Notes under the pieces: model-generated | Seen by the model: the letters and a program-made list of their open reading frames with translations, nothing else | What the model was told of the DNA's origin: nothing | The model's database searches: none | Made by a program: the position numbers and the translations under genes | Shown: in pieces, positions 1-7,683 of the stretch | How the letters are laid out: the number at the start of each line of letters is the position of its first letter | Position numbering within the stretch: the stretch's first letter is position 1 | Source of the DNA: an uncultured Alphaproteobacteria bacterium | GTDB taxonomy: Bacteria; Pseudomonadota; Alphaproteobacteria; Caulobacterales; Parvularculaceae | Length of the DNA: 16,171 nt | Assembly: GCA_938003575.1 (NCBI GenBank) | Contig: CALKYG010000366.1 | Coordinates: forward strand, 1-16,171 | Direction: 5' to 3'

Positions 1-1129
1 CGTCAGGTAATGACCAATCCGTCGCTCGGTTGAGGTCGCGGATCGTTACATTGCCGTCGACATTGATCGATCCGTCTGGTTGCGGCTTGACGCCCTGAAC
101 CGGACTGTCGTGCTCATCCTCGATTTCTCCGACAATTTCTTCAATGATGTCTTCAAGCGTCACGAGGCCCATGATTGAACCGTATTCGTCGACGACTAAT
201 GCGAAATGCTCTCTGCGGCGCTTGAAATTATCCAGCTGTTCTGTGAGCGAAGTGGATTCGGGAACGAAATAGGGCTGACGCGCCAAATCGGCGATTGAAA
301 TCTTGCTGGCGTCTCCGTGCGCCTCCCAGAGTGCGCTGAGCAGATCCTTGGCGTGAAGCACGCCGACGATGTTGTCCGTCGTCTCCCGATAGAGCGGCAG
401 ACGGGTATGGCCGCTCTTCATTGCCTGCGCTATCAGGGTCGACGGTTTTTCATCGATATCCAGCATATCAATTTCTTTTCGATGGATCATGATTTCATCA
501 ACACGGATTTCATCAAGATCGAGGGCCCCGCGGAAAATATCGCGAGCCTCTTTTTCAAGACCGCCCTCTTCATGATGAAGTTCGATCGCGCCGCGAAGCT
601 CATCAGCCGCCGAAAAAATGTAGTCGTCCTTGCCCAGACGGATCCCTAGAAGTCCGAGCGCGCTCCGGACGATTACCTGCAATGCCTTGGTGACCGGCGA
701 AAAAAGAAAAATGATCCATCGCATCAATGGAGCGACGAACATCGCTATCGAATCAGGACGCGCAAGCGCCGCGGTTTTTGGCGCGACTTCCGAGAATATG
801 ACGACAAGCACAGTCATCGTCACTGTGGCGACGCCGACGGCGAGTCCGCCGGCGCCGAACAATTGGGCGAAAAGCGCTGATGCGAGCGCTGTAGCGAGAA
901 TATTGACGAGGTTGTTGCCGAGGAGGATGGCGCCGATCAGCTTCTCGCGATCGCGAATAAGCGCGTTGACGCGCGCCGCGCGCTTGTCGCCGTCGCTTTC
1001 AAGCTTGTGCATTCGCGCGCGTGACACCGCCGTCAACGCGGTCTCCGACCCTGAGAAGAGCGCAGACATCATCAGCAGGAACACGATCGCTCCTGCGATC
1101 GGAAGCAAACTCGGATCTATGTCATTCAT
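1..1129 (-). CDS. CorC/HlyC-family CNNM + CBS-domain membrane protein (C-terminus cut off by window edge)
   Basis: 376 codons can be read from the ATG at 1129 down to the window edge with no stop. The N-terminal part (about residues 10-160) is a DUF21/CNNM membrane domain: hydrophobic stretches lie near 11-26, 65-92, 96-114 and 128-150, and SGSETAL (26-32) and FSEVAPKT (112-119) are family hallmarks. Two CBS motifs follow (about 210-270, with TRLPLYRE at 242-249; and about 280-335, with VVDEYGS and GLVTLEDI). A CorC_HlyC C-terminal domain starts near 350. Relatives are about 430 residues, so roughly 50 are missing. The family is associated with magnesium/cobalt export and Mg2+ homeostasis in the inner membrane; hemolysin is a historical name only. 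An AAGAAGG ribosome site sits 9 nt before the ATG. It starts 26 bp after aroB on the same strand, so co-transcription is likely. The exact ion is not deducible. Confidence 0.93.
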   Translation of the reverse strand, partial: MNDIDPSLLPIAGAIVFLLMMSALFSGSETALTAVSRARMHKLESDGDKRAARVNALIRDREKLIGAILLGNNLVNILATALASALFAQLFGAGGLAVGVATVTMTVLVVIFSEVAPKTAALARPDSIAMFVAPLMRWIIFLFSPVTKALQVIVRSALGLLGIRLGKDDYIFSAADELRGAIELHHEEGGLEKEARDIFRGALDLDEIRVDEIMIHRKEIDMLDIDEKPSTLIAQAMKSGHTRLPLYRETTDNIVGVLHAKDLLSALWEAHGDASKISIADLARQPYFVPESTSLTEQLDNFKRRREHFALVVDEYGSIMGLVTLEDIIEEIVGEIEDEHDSPVQGVKPQPDGSINVDGNVTIRDLNRATDWSLPD

Positions 1130-1155
1130 CTGTTAAGCCTTCTTGAGATCCCGTT

Positions 1156-2271
1156 TCAAAGCGCGCCTGCGCTTTTCAGGAACTCATATATCGACGCTTT
1201 ATCGACGTTTTTCTCGACGAACGCCTCGCCCAGCCGCCGGACGAGAATGAGCGTGATCGAGTCGTTCTCGACTTTTTTGTCCTGCATCATGACTGAAACC
1301 AGCTTCTCGGCTGAGAATTGAGAATTGCCGCGCGCGGCGGCAAGGCTCGTCGGCAGGCCCGAAGCGGAGAGGTGGGCCTTGAGCCGTTCGGCGTCAGACG
1401 GCGGACAGATCTTCCTCGCAACGGAAAAATCGAAAGCAAGGCACATCCCGGTCGCGACCGCTTCGCCGTGCAGCAGAGCATCCGAATAATCGACGGCGGC
1501 TTCGAGGGCGTGACCGAAAGTGTGGCCGAGATTGAGCAGCGCGCGGACGCCGGTTTCACGTTCGTCCGCAGCGACAAATTCCGCCTTGGTCTCACATGAA
1601 CGCTTGACCGCGATGCGTCGGGCGTTTGCATCGCCTGCAAGAAGCTCAGCGCCTCTTTTTTCAAGCCAGGCGAAGAACGGCTCGTCGCCGAGCGCGCCGT
1701 ATTTGACGATTTCGGCATACCCTGCGCGCACCTCGCGAATGGGAAGGGTCGAAAGCGCCGCAATGTCCGCGATGACGATTTCCGGCTGATGGAAGGCCCC
1801 TATGAGGTTCTTCCCGTGCGCGGAGTTGATTGCGGTTTTTCCGCCGACAGAACTGTCGACCTGTGCGAGCAGCGTCGTCGGGATTTGCGCAAAGCGGCAC
1901 CCCCGCCGCAGGATTGAAGCGGCGAAGCCGACGAGATCGCCGATGACGCCGCCGCCGAATGCGATGATAAGGTCGTTTCGTTCAACGCCGAGGCCAAGCA
2001 ACTTTTCAAGCAGGGTTTCAAGTCCCGCCATTGACTTTGAGTTCTCGCCAGGCTCGAGGATTATCTTTGAGAACGAAAGGCCGGCGGAAGAAAGGCCGCG
2101 TTCAAGCCGCGCGCCTTGCGCGGCGTCGACATGGCGGTCCGTAACGATGACGGTGTACGGCCGCGGCAGCAGAGGTCTGATCAGAGGGCCGGCGTCCTCA
2201 AGCAGGCCTTCGCCGATATGAATGTCGTAACCGCGAGCGCCAAGGCGGACATGGCAGATTTCAGCTGTCAT
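1156..2271 (-). CDS. aroB: 3-dehydroquinate synthase
   Basis: This 371-residue protein has the usual AroB length. It converts DAHP to 3-dehydroquinate, the second step of the cytoplasmic shikimate pathway, using NAD+ and a divalent metal (usually zinc). Visible motifs are the NAD-binding GGGVIGD (106-112), the long conserved block PTTLLAQVDSSVGGKT (131-146) with catalytic lysines including K154 in HGKNLIG, and metal ligands E187 (YAEIVK), H250 (LGHTFGH) and H268 (LHGEA). The ATG overlaps the aroK stop as ATGA, which indicates translational coupling with shikimate kinase. No key residue is missing, and the chosen start leaves a normal short N-terminus before the first strand (CHVRLGARGYDIHIG). 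Confidence 0.97.
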   Translation of the reverse strand: MTAEICHVRLGARGYDIHIGEGLLEDAGPLIRPLLPRPYTVIVTDRHVDAAQGARLERGLSSAGLSFSKIILEPGENSKSMAGLETLLEKLLGLGVERNDLIIAFGGGVIGDLVGFAASILRRGCRFAQIPTTLLAQVDSSVGGKTAINSAHGKNLIGAFHQPEIVIADIAALSTLPIREVRAGYAEIVKYGALGDEPFFAWLEKRGAELLAGDANARRIAVKRSCETKAEFVAADERETGVRALLNLGHTFGHALEAAVDYSDALLHGEAVATGMCLAFDFSVARKICPPSDAERLKAHLSASGLPTSLAAARGNSQFSAEKLVSVMMQDKKVENDSITLILVRRLGEAFVEKNVDKASIYEFLKSAGAL

Positions 2272-2837
2272 GGTGAGTTTTCCATTTTCACAAACGACGA
2301 CAGTCTCTCGACAATTGCGGCTACGGTTCGGGCGTGGCTCCCCGCGTTGCTGTCAATGATGATGTCCGAAGCGGCGTAAAGGGGCGTTCGCGTTTCAAGC
2401 AACCGGGCGATGATCTCTCTCGCGTCGCCGGTCGCCAGAAGGGGACGCGTCGGCCGCTTGGTTGCGCGCTTCACCAGGGTGTCAAGATCGGCCCGGATCC
2501 AGACGGAAATGGCGCGCTCCTTTACGAGCCGGCGGGTTCCTTCAGTCGTCAGCGCGCCGCCGCCAGTTGCAAGGACGATCGGCGGGCCGGACAAAAGACG
2601 TTCGATCACCTGCGCTTCGCCCCGCCGAAAACTCTCCTCGCCATGCCGGGCGAAAAGGTCCGATATCGTCGTGCCGGCAGCCTGTTCAATCTCTGCATCA
2701 GCGTCATGAAACGGCAGACCAAGCGCCGCTGCAAGCCGGCGCCCCACGGTTGTCTTGCCTGCGCCCATCATTCCGACAAGCGCGATCGGGCGATCGATTT
2801 TGAGGGACCCTTGGGTTTTTCGGCGCGAAGAGGGCAT
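2268..2837 (-). CDS. aroK: Shikimate kinase
   Basis: The 189-residue protein phosphorylates shikimate to shikimate-3-phosphate with ATP in the cytoplasm. The Walker A loop is GMMGAGKT (22-29). Shikimate-binding residues are visible as DAD (45-47), FRR (70-72) and the TGGGA loop (91-95). The LID segment is RPTRPLL (128-134), and R150 lies in ETRTPLY. The protein is slightly longer than the E. coli enzyme because about 17 residues precede the first strand. No better ATG or GTG is visible downstream, although no clear ribosome site precedes this ATG, so the start is the least certain part. It is the first gene of aroK-aroB-corC-like. Its leader contains a strong hairpin 17 nt upstream of the ATG. 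Confidence 0.95.
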   Translation of the reverse strand: MPSSRRKTQGSLKIDRPIALVGMMGAGKTTVGRRLAAALGLPFHDADAEIEQAAGTTISDLFARHGEESFRRGEAQVIERLLSGPPIVLATGGGALTTEGTRRLVKERAISVWIRADLDTLVKRATKRPTRPLLATGDAREIIARLLETRTPLYAASDIIIDSNAGSHARTVAAIVERLSSFVKMENSP

Positions 2838-2853
2838 GGAAAGCCAGTCTGTA

Positions 2854-2874
2854 GCGAAGCGGCCGACGCTTCGC
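2854..2874. promoter_or_regulatory. Perfect 8-bp inverted repeat / hairpin in the aroK leader
   Basis: GCGAAGCG (2854-2861) and CGCTTCGC (2867-2874) are perfect reverse complements around a 5-nt loop. The repeat lies inside the 129-bp divergent gap, ending 16 nt from the aroK ATG (at 2837). It could be an RNA hairpin in the aroK-aroB leader that affects initiation (no Shine-Dalgarno is visible there) or an operator shared with the plus-strand genes. There is no T-run, so it does not look like a terminator. Confidence 0.45.
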
Positions 2875-2966
2875 CAGTGCCCGGACTGACCGAGAATGGT
2901 TCCATCCAGGCGCCGAGTTGGTCTAAAAGAGGGAAGTTTGAGACGAATTAAGGAGTTTGGAGAGCT

Positions 2967-3095
2967 GTGCGCTTCGCCCTAGCTGTAATAGCCGTGGTTC
3001 TGGTCGCCGTGGTTGGCCTTTTTATTTACGGCCTTACGCTCCAGCCGGACACCCGCACGATTGAACAGAACGCTGTCGGTGCGGCGGATGCGTAA
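2967..3095 (+). CDS. Small single-span membrane protein, 42 residues, unknown function
   Basis: A GTG at 2967 opens a 42-codon frame that stops at TAA 3093-3095. It is preceded by TTAAGGAG (2948-2955), 11 nt upstream. Residues 2-24 form one hydrophobic helix (FALAVIAVVLVAVVGLFIYG), followed by a short polar tail with LQPDTRTIEQ (25-34). This gives a bitopic inner-membrane peptide or an uncleaved signal anchor. The next gene starts at ATG 3088, inside the last codons here, so the ATGCGTAA overlap suggests translational coupling. The ribosome site and the membrane-plus-tail composition support a real gene, but I do not recognise the family and cannot assign a function. The alternative is that this is only a leader ORF that drives translation of the following exported protein. 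Confidence 0.6.
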   Translation: MRFALAVIAVVLVAVVGLFIYGLTLQPDTRTIEQNAVGAADA

Positions 3096-4695
3096 CTGGT
3101 CGCTGATCCGGCTTGCCATCGCCTGCGTCCTGGCCTCGCCGGCCGCATTCGGCCAGGCGGCGCCAATCGCCCCGATTGAGCAGGCCGTGCTTGCGCGCGA
3201 TGCGTTTTCAACGGGGATCCTCGATCGGAGCGCGGGAGCTCTTGGTTCAGACCTCTGGCGCGGGGCGGACCCGGGATCCTTGGCGCTCTTGTTGGGAATG
3301 GCGCCGCCTCGACCTTCCGGCCCAGCGATTGGCGCGGCGATGCGTCGTGTATTGCTTTCGGCCGGAGAGGCGCCGGCGGGCTCCCCGCCCGCCTTGGGCG
3401 GCGCGAAATTGATTGCGCTCGCCAGAGCAGGCTTTGCTGAGGAGGCGCGTCAGGTCGAAAGTCTGGCGGCGCCTTCCATGAACGACCCTGCGCGCATGGA
3501 GGCGATGGCCACAGCCGACATTCTTTCGGGCGACACCGCCGCGGCGTGCGACCGCGGCCGGCGCGTGACCGCTGGTCTTGAGAATCCGTTTTGGGTGCGG
3601 CTGCGCGTCGTTTGCTACGCGGCGTCCAATGAGCTCGATGCGGCGGAACTGGCGCTCGGTATTTTGCGCGAAAGCGAAAGACTAGGCGATTCGGATGAGG
3701 AGATACTCGCGCCGCTGGCGGCGGGCGGGTTGTTGAAAGCGCCCGCAGCGCCGGTCGATGCAGTGCATTATGCCGCTCTGAAAGCGATGAAAGCGCCAAT
3801 TGACGGCGGGCTTCTGGAAAAGGCTCACGGCGGGGTGATAAAGGCGGTTGCGAAAGATCCGCAAACAGAATGGAGCGCGCGCATTTACGCCGCGAATCGC
3901 GCCGCGGCGATGGGCGTATTAAGCGCCGGCGACCTGAGAGCCATATTCGACGCGGCCCCAGCGAACGTTGTCAAAGGCTTTGCCGAGATAAAGGAAATGA
4001 ATTCGCCGGAATTGTTGCGCGACCGGACGGCGCGCATTGCGGCGGAAATCAGCGGGGCCGTAGATTTTCCAGACCTTGTTGCAAAATCCATGATTTATTC
4101 GGAGGAGCTCAGGGGCGCGGAGGGCGTTATCTTGTCAGCGCGGGAGGCTGCTGAAATTGCGCTTGCCCGCATTGTCATCGGAGACGCCGTCGGCGCGGAA
4201 CGCTGGCTTGCGTTCGCGGGCGCCGATGCGGCGCGCGGCGCGCCCGATAATCAGTTGATGCGCTTCATCAGCATCGTTGAAATTTTTTCGGTCCTTGATC
4301 CTGCGGCGGCGGACCGGGTGTCGAACGCCGCCAACGTGTCAATCAAGCCGCCGCGCGGCGAACTGCAATCTGCTCGCGCCACGTCGCCCTCATTGGCGCC
4401 GGTTGTCGCTGCTGCGATTGCGGCGGCGCATCTCAACAGCGAGGGAGAGGCCGCGCTCGCCGCAATTGCAGCGTCGGACGATGCGGCGGCGGGCGACCCC
4501 GTCGCTGAAGCTCTGATTGCGCCGTCGCTTCGCGCCGCGGGGCTCGGCGATCTTTCCCGACGCCGCGATGTCGAGCGCGCAATCGCGGCGCTGTTTCGAA
4601 CCGAAACCGAAACAGCCGTGAAGGTTCAGTCAGCGGCGCCCGTGCAGGATACTGAGGGCATGCGGCCTCGATTGAAGCCGAAACGGTCGATATGA
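3088..4695 (+). CDS. Exported alanine-rich helical protein, unknown function
   Basis: From the ATG at 3088 the protein is 535 residues. I chose this start because it gives a classical signal peptide: RNW..R at the N-terminus, the hydrophobic LIRLAIACVLASPAA (6-20), and a likely cleavage near FGQA (21-24). Starting at 3013 would put about 25 arginine-rich residues in front and overlap the small gene more deeply. The rest is rich in Ala, Glu, Arg and Leu, reads as many amphipathic helices (possibly a TPR-like solenoid), and has no further membrane segment. It ends in a basic tail (RPRLKPKRSI). A periplasmic location is likely. It overlaps the preceding 42-residue gene by 8 nt and xerD by 4 nt (ATGA), so it belongs to one transcription unit. 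I do not recognise the family, and no catalytic motif is evident. Confidence 0.8.
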   Translation: MRNWSLIRLAIACVLASPAAFGQAAPIAPIEQAVLARDAFSTGILDRSAGALGSDLWRGADPGSLALLLGMAPPRPSGPAIGAAMRRVLLSAGEAPAGSPPALGGAKLIALARAGFAEEARQVESLAAPSMNDPARMEAMATADILSGDTAAACDRGRRVTAGLENPFWVRLRVVCYAASNELDAAELALGILRESERLGDSDEEILAPLAAGGLLKAPAAPVDAVHYAALKAMKAPIDGGLLEKAHGGVIKAVAKDPQTEWSARIYAANRAAAMGVLSAGDLRAIFDAAPANVVKGFAEIKEMNSPELLRDRTARIAAEISGAVDFPDLVAKSMIYSEELRGAEGVILSAREAAEIALARIVIGDAVGAERWLAFAGADAARGAPDNQLMRFISIVEIFSVLDPAAADRVSNAANVSIKPPRGELQSARATSPSLAPVVAAAIAAAHLNSEGEAALAAIAASDDAAAGDPVAEALIAPSLRAAGLGDLSRRRDVERAIAALFRTETETAVKVQSAAPVQDTEGMRPRLKPKRSI

Positions 4696-5642
4696 CCGCG
4701 GGACTGCGTTCGGACGATTTGAATCTTGTCGCATTGTTTCTCGACATGATGGCGATTGATCGGGGCGCCGCAGCGAACACATTGAAGAATTACGGCCGCG
4801 ATCTGGAACGGTTTGCGAAATTCGTCCGCAATCGGGGAGAATCGCTGATCACGGCGGGACCTGACGACATCACGGCCTATCTGGCCGCAATTGAGTCCGA
4901 GGGACTCTCGCCAGCCACCGCCGCGCTGAAATGTTCCGCGATAAGGCAATTTTATTTATTTCTTTATACGGAGGACTACCGGGCGGATAATCCAGCCGCT
5001 GCCGTCGACAGACCGAAATTGCATCGCCCGCTGCCGAAGGTATTGAGTGAAGAGGAAGCGGCGAAGCTCGTCGAGGCCGCCAGGGGCGACAGTGCAAAGT
5101 CTTTGCGGCTATTGGCGATGTCCGAGTTGCTTTACGGCGCGGGACTCCGCGTGTCTGAACTTGTTTCCCTTCCCGTCGCCGCAATCGATCGGTCAACGCC
5201 GGCCGTGCGAGTGAAAGGAAAGGGCGGCAAGGAGCGAGTGATTCCGCTCGGCGGCGCCGCCATTCGCGCTTTGGACCGTTACATCGCCGTTCGCAATGAC
5301 TTCCTGAGGAAAGATGCGGACGGGAAGCCGATCCCGTCTCCGTATCTGTTTCCCTCTCGAGGCGCGAGCGGCCACATGACTGCGGCGCGTTTTGCGCAGC
5401 TGATCAAAGACCTGGCGCTTAACGCCGGCATATCTCCCGAGCGCGTCTCGCCGCACGTCCTTCGCCATGCCTTCGCCACCCACCTCCTTTCGGGCGGCGC
5501 CAATCTTCGCGCCGTGCAGACGATGCTAGGGCATGCCGATATTTCTACGACGGAAATCTATACTCATGTCGCTCAGGACCGGCTCAAAGAGTTGGTATTC
5601 AACAACCACCCGTTGGCTCGAAAGAGACGAAAGGCCGGATGA
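4692..5642 (+). CDS. xerD: Site-specific tyrosine recombinase XerD
   Basis: The 316-residue protein is a tyrosine recombinase acting at dif with XerC to resolve chromosome dimers. The N-terminal SAM-like core-binding domain covers about residues 8-95 (FLDMMAIDRGAAANTLKNY). The catalytic domain follows with all active-site residues in place: R153 in GAGLRVSE, K177 in KGKGGKER, H255 and R258 in SPHVLRHAFATHLL, H281 in LGHADIS and nucleophile Y290 in TEIYTH. Their spacing matches E. coli XerD (about 5 residues offset early, 11 later). The ATG overlaps the stop of the upstream exported-protein gene (ATGA), so translation is probably coupled. Its place beside accA and opposite aroK is a housekeeping context, which argues for XerD rather than a phage integrase. 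XerC and XerD are similar, so the D assignment rests on overall resemblance. Confidence 0.92.
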   Translation: MTAGLRSDDLNLVALFLDMMAIDRGAAANTLKNYGRDLERFAKFVRNRGESLITAGPDDITAYLAAIESEGLSPATAALKCSAIRQFYLFLYTEDYRADNPAAAVDRPKLHRPLPKVLSEEEAAKLVEAARGDSAKSLRLLAMSELLYGAGLRVSELVSLPVAAIDRSTPAVRVKGKGGKERVIPLGGAAIRALDRYIAVRNDFLRKDADGKPIPSPYLFPSRGASGHMTAARFAQLIKDLALNAGISPERVSPHVLRHAFATHLLSGGANLRAVQTMLGHADISTTEIYTHVAQDRLKELVFNNHPLARKRRKAG

Positions 5643-5715
5643 ATGGCGGCCTTGATCGCTCCTGCGGCGGGGCCTAAGTCAGAATTCGACATCGCGACCG
5701 ACGGCGAGAGGATGC

Positions 5716-6684
5716 ATGCATAAATACCTTGAATTCGAAAAGCCGGTGGCCGAACTTGAAGCGCGCATTGAAGAGCTTCGCAAGCGCGGCGACGAGAGAG
5801 AAAGCGTTTCCGATGAAATTAGGCGGCTTGAATCGAGAGCCAATGACCTTCTGAAGGAAACGTATTCGAAATTGAGCCGGTGGCAGAAGACGCTGGTCGC
5901 CCGCCATGCGGAAAGGCCGCATTTCTCCGATTATATCCGCTATCTCGTTGAAGATTTTACCCCGCTGGCGGGAGATCGCTGTTTTGGCGAGGATGAGGCG
6001 ATCGTCGGGGGAACGGCGCGGCTGCGCGGCCGGTCAATCATGATTATCGGCCATGAGAAAGGGGCGGACACCGCCAGCCGCGTGAAACATAATTTCGGCA
6101 TGGCGAACCCCGAAGGATATCGCAAGGCCATTCGATTGATGGGCGTTGCGGAGCGGTTCAATCTTCCCGTTGTTACGCTTGTCGATACGCCAGGCGCGTA
6201 TCCCGGGCGCGGGGCGGAAGAGCGAGGGCAGGCGGAAGCAATTGCGTCGTGTACGGAAAAATGCCTCGGACTCGGCGCTCCCGTCGTCGCCGTCATTGTC
6301 GGCGAGGGCGGGTCGGGCGGCGCCGTCGCGCTCGCCGCCGCCAACAAGGTGCTGATGATGGAGCATGCGGTTTATTCGGTCATCTCGCCGGAAGGATGCG
6401 CATCGATCCTGTGGAAGGATGCTCAGGGGAAGGGCGAGAGCAAGGCGCCCGACGCGGCGGAGGCAATGAAGATATCAGCCGACGATCTTCACCGACTGGC
6501 CGTTATCGACGGCATCGTGCCGGAGCCGATCGGCGGCGCTCACCGCGACCCGGCGCTGGCCGCCGAACGTCTTGGAGACGCGATTGAAGCGGCGATTGAT
6601 GAACTCGCAGCATTGACGCCGGATCAACTGCGCCGGCATCGGCGCGACAAGTTCCTGGCGATCGGCCGGTCCGGTCTCATCTAG
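5716..6684 (+). CDS. accA: Acetyl-CoA carboxylase carboxyltransferase subunit alpha
   Basis: The 322-residue protein is the alpha half of the carboxyltransferase that, with AccD, moves CO2 from biotin-BCCP to acetyl-CoA to give malonyl-CoA for fatty acid synthesis. The N-terminus [15 protein letters not shown] and the coiled region to about residue 55 are typical. The crotonase-fold core contains [13 protein letters not shown] (104-116), [13 protein letters not shown] (126-138), [11 protein letters not shown] (154-164), and the oxyanion-hole glycines in GEGGSGGA (197-203). [14 protein letters not shown] (222-235) is also family-conserved. GAGAGG at 5706-5711 is the ribosome site, 4 nt before the ATG. 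It lies 73 bp after xerD on the same strand. Nothing is missing. Confidence 0.97.
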   Translation: MHKYLEFEKPVAELEARIEELRKRGDERESVSDEIRRLESRANDLLKETYSKLSRWQKTLVARHAERPHFSDYIRYLVEDFTPLAGDRCFGEDEAIVGGTARLRGRSIMIIGHEKGADTASRVKHNFGMANPEGYRKAIRLMGVAERFNLPVVTLVDTPGAYPGRGAEERGQAEAIASCTEKCLGLGAPVVAVIVGEGGSGGAVALAAANKVLMMEHAVYSVISPEGCASILWKDAQGKGESKAPDAAEAMKISADDLHRLAVIDGIVPEPIGGAHRDPALAAERLGDAIEAAIDELAALTPDQLRRHRRDKFLAIGRSGLI

Positions 6685-6734
6685 CAAGGGGCGAATGATT
6701 TTCTCCAGCGGCGAGCGCGCCGGCGCCGCTTGCT

Positions 6735-6796
6735 TCGGAGCCCGCCAAAGGGACTCCGAGAGAGGTTCTTCGAACGACGGATGCATTCATTCGTCG
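6735..6796. terminator. Two hairpins between convergent accA and the SIMPL gene, possible bidirectional terminator
   Basis: The 130-bp gap between the stop of accA and the stop of the opposing gene holds two stems. At 6735-6759, TCGGAGCCC pairs with GGGACTCCGA around GCCAAA with one bulged base. At 6775-6796, CGACGGATG pairs with CATTCGTCG (one G-T wobble) around a CATT loop. The convergent position fits transcription termination from both sides, but neither stem is followed by a clear U-run, so the terminator call is tentative. Confidence 0.35.
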
Positions 6797-6814
6797 ATCG
6801 TCTGGCGCAATCCC

Positions 6815-7528
6815 TTACTCAATCGCGTATATGATTGTGACGCTGGCCGCCATCGAGGACTCGCCGACGGAAATAGGCGTCCGGCTTGCATCCTCCGCCG
6901 CCATTCGCGCCATGACCGGAATTGGGCCGGGCGCTGCGGAATAGCTGTCCGAGATCTGGATGACAGGGCCGAGCTTCACGCCCGCGGCGTCCGCATACAG
7001 CGCAGCGCGCTCGCGCGCATCGGCGACCGCCGCCTTGCGGGCGCTGTTCAGCAACGGCTTCGCGTCCGCAAAACCAAATGAAATCGAATCGAGCCGATTG
7101 GCGCCGACCCCGACTGCCCTGTCGATAATCGAGCCTGCCTTGTCGATATTCTTGATTTTCACGCTCACGGTGTTCGTCGCCTGATATCCGATAATCTTCG
7201 GCGGCCCGTCATTCCGGGAATAGTCGAATTTTGCGCCGACATTGAGATTCGACGTCTGGATATCCTTTTTGTCGACCCCGGCGTCGCGCAGCGATTTAAG
7301 GGTCGCCTCCATTTGCGCGGAGTTCTTTCGAAGCGCTTCAGCCGCAGTCGCACCCTCCGTTTCTACGCCAAGATTGAGGAACGCAATGTCAGGCGATCCG
7401 CTGGCCTCGCCGGCGCCCGTCACGATGATGGTCCGTCGCGCCATATCCCCAGAATCGGCTGACGCGGGTGTGACGGCGGCGGCAATAACCAGCGCCAGGG
7501 AACTCATTGACGTTGAGACCGCGCGCAT
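6815..7528 (-). CDS. SIMPL-domain (DUF541) periplasmic protein
   Basis: I place the start at ATG 7528 because GGAGGAG (7533-7539 on the minus strand) stands 4 nt in front. It also gives a signal peptide: RAVSTSMSS, then LALVIAAAVTPASA with likely cleavage near residue 24. The upstream extension to 7642 lacks such support. The mature part begins RRTIIVTGAGEASGSPDIAFLNLGVETEG, the usual opening of the SIMPL/DUF541 fold, and continues with helices containing KNSAQMEATLKSLRDAGVDKKDIQTSNLNVG and GYQATNTVSVKI (114-125). SIMPL proteins are secreted or periplasmic and poorly characterised; E. coli YggE has been linked to oxidative stress. The 237-residue length is normal for the family. It converges on accA and is transcribed away from the neighbouring tRNA gene. 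Confidence 0.9.
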   Translation of the reverse strand: MRAVSTSMSSLALVIAAAVTPASADSGDMARRTIIVTGAGEASGSPDIAFLNLGVETEGATAAEALRKNSAQMEATLKSLRDAGVDKKDIQTSNLNVGAKFDYSRNDGPPKIIGYQATNTVSVKIKNIDKAGSIIDRAVGVGANRLDSISFGFADAKPLLNSARKAAVADARERAALYADAAGVKLGPVIQISDSYSAAPGPIPVMARMAAEDASRTPISVGESSMAASVTIIYAIE

Positions 7529-7624
7529 GAAACTCCTCCATCTTGCGATTGAACGGAGATGACCCTCTGACGGCGGCGAAATCAAGGCGTTATTGCGCTC
7601 GGTCCGGGAAGTTGCGCGGCAACT

Positions 7625-7653
7625 CTTCATTCGCAGACACAATGCTGTTATAT
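7625..7653 (+). promoter_or_regulatory. Candidate promoter for the CAU tRNA
   Basis: TTATAT at 7648-7653 resembles a -10 box. CTTCAT at 7625-7630 is a weak -35 with 17-nt spacing. The run between the -10 and the tRNA (starting at 7684) is almost all G and C, which fits the GC-rich discriminators of stringently controlled tRNA promoters. The -35 match is poor, so this is tentative. Confidence 0.35.
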
Positions 7654-7683
7654 CCGCCCCCCTCGCCGCCGCTCGGCGCCGCG

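Noticed and set aside
2334..2951. A 205-codon plus-strand frame opposite aroK.
   Set aside because: aroK on the other strand has complete kinase motifs; this frame has low-complexity, charged composition and no ribosome site.
3013..3087. An N-terminal extension of the exported protein from ATG 3013.
   Set aside because: It would place an arginine-rich stretch before the signal peptide and overlap the small membrane gene; ATG 3088 gives a standard exported N-terminus.
4692..5642. The tyrosine recombinase as part of a mobile element or integron.
   Set aside because: All features match chromosomal XerD, it overlaps a resident gene, and no direct repeats, attC-like sites or cargo genes surround it.
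5639..5677. A 12-codon frame whose ATG overlaps the xerD stop (ATGA) and could be a leader peptide for accA.
   Set aside because: It is too short to judge, has no codon pattern suggesting attenuation, and has no ribosome site of its own.
5712..5723. A three-codon start-stop frame (ATGCATGCATAA) overlapping the accA start.
   Set aside because: It is probably chance: the GAGAGG site is better placed for ATG 5716, which gives the conserved AccA N-terminus.
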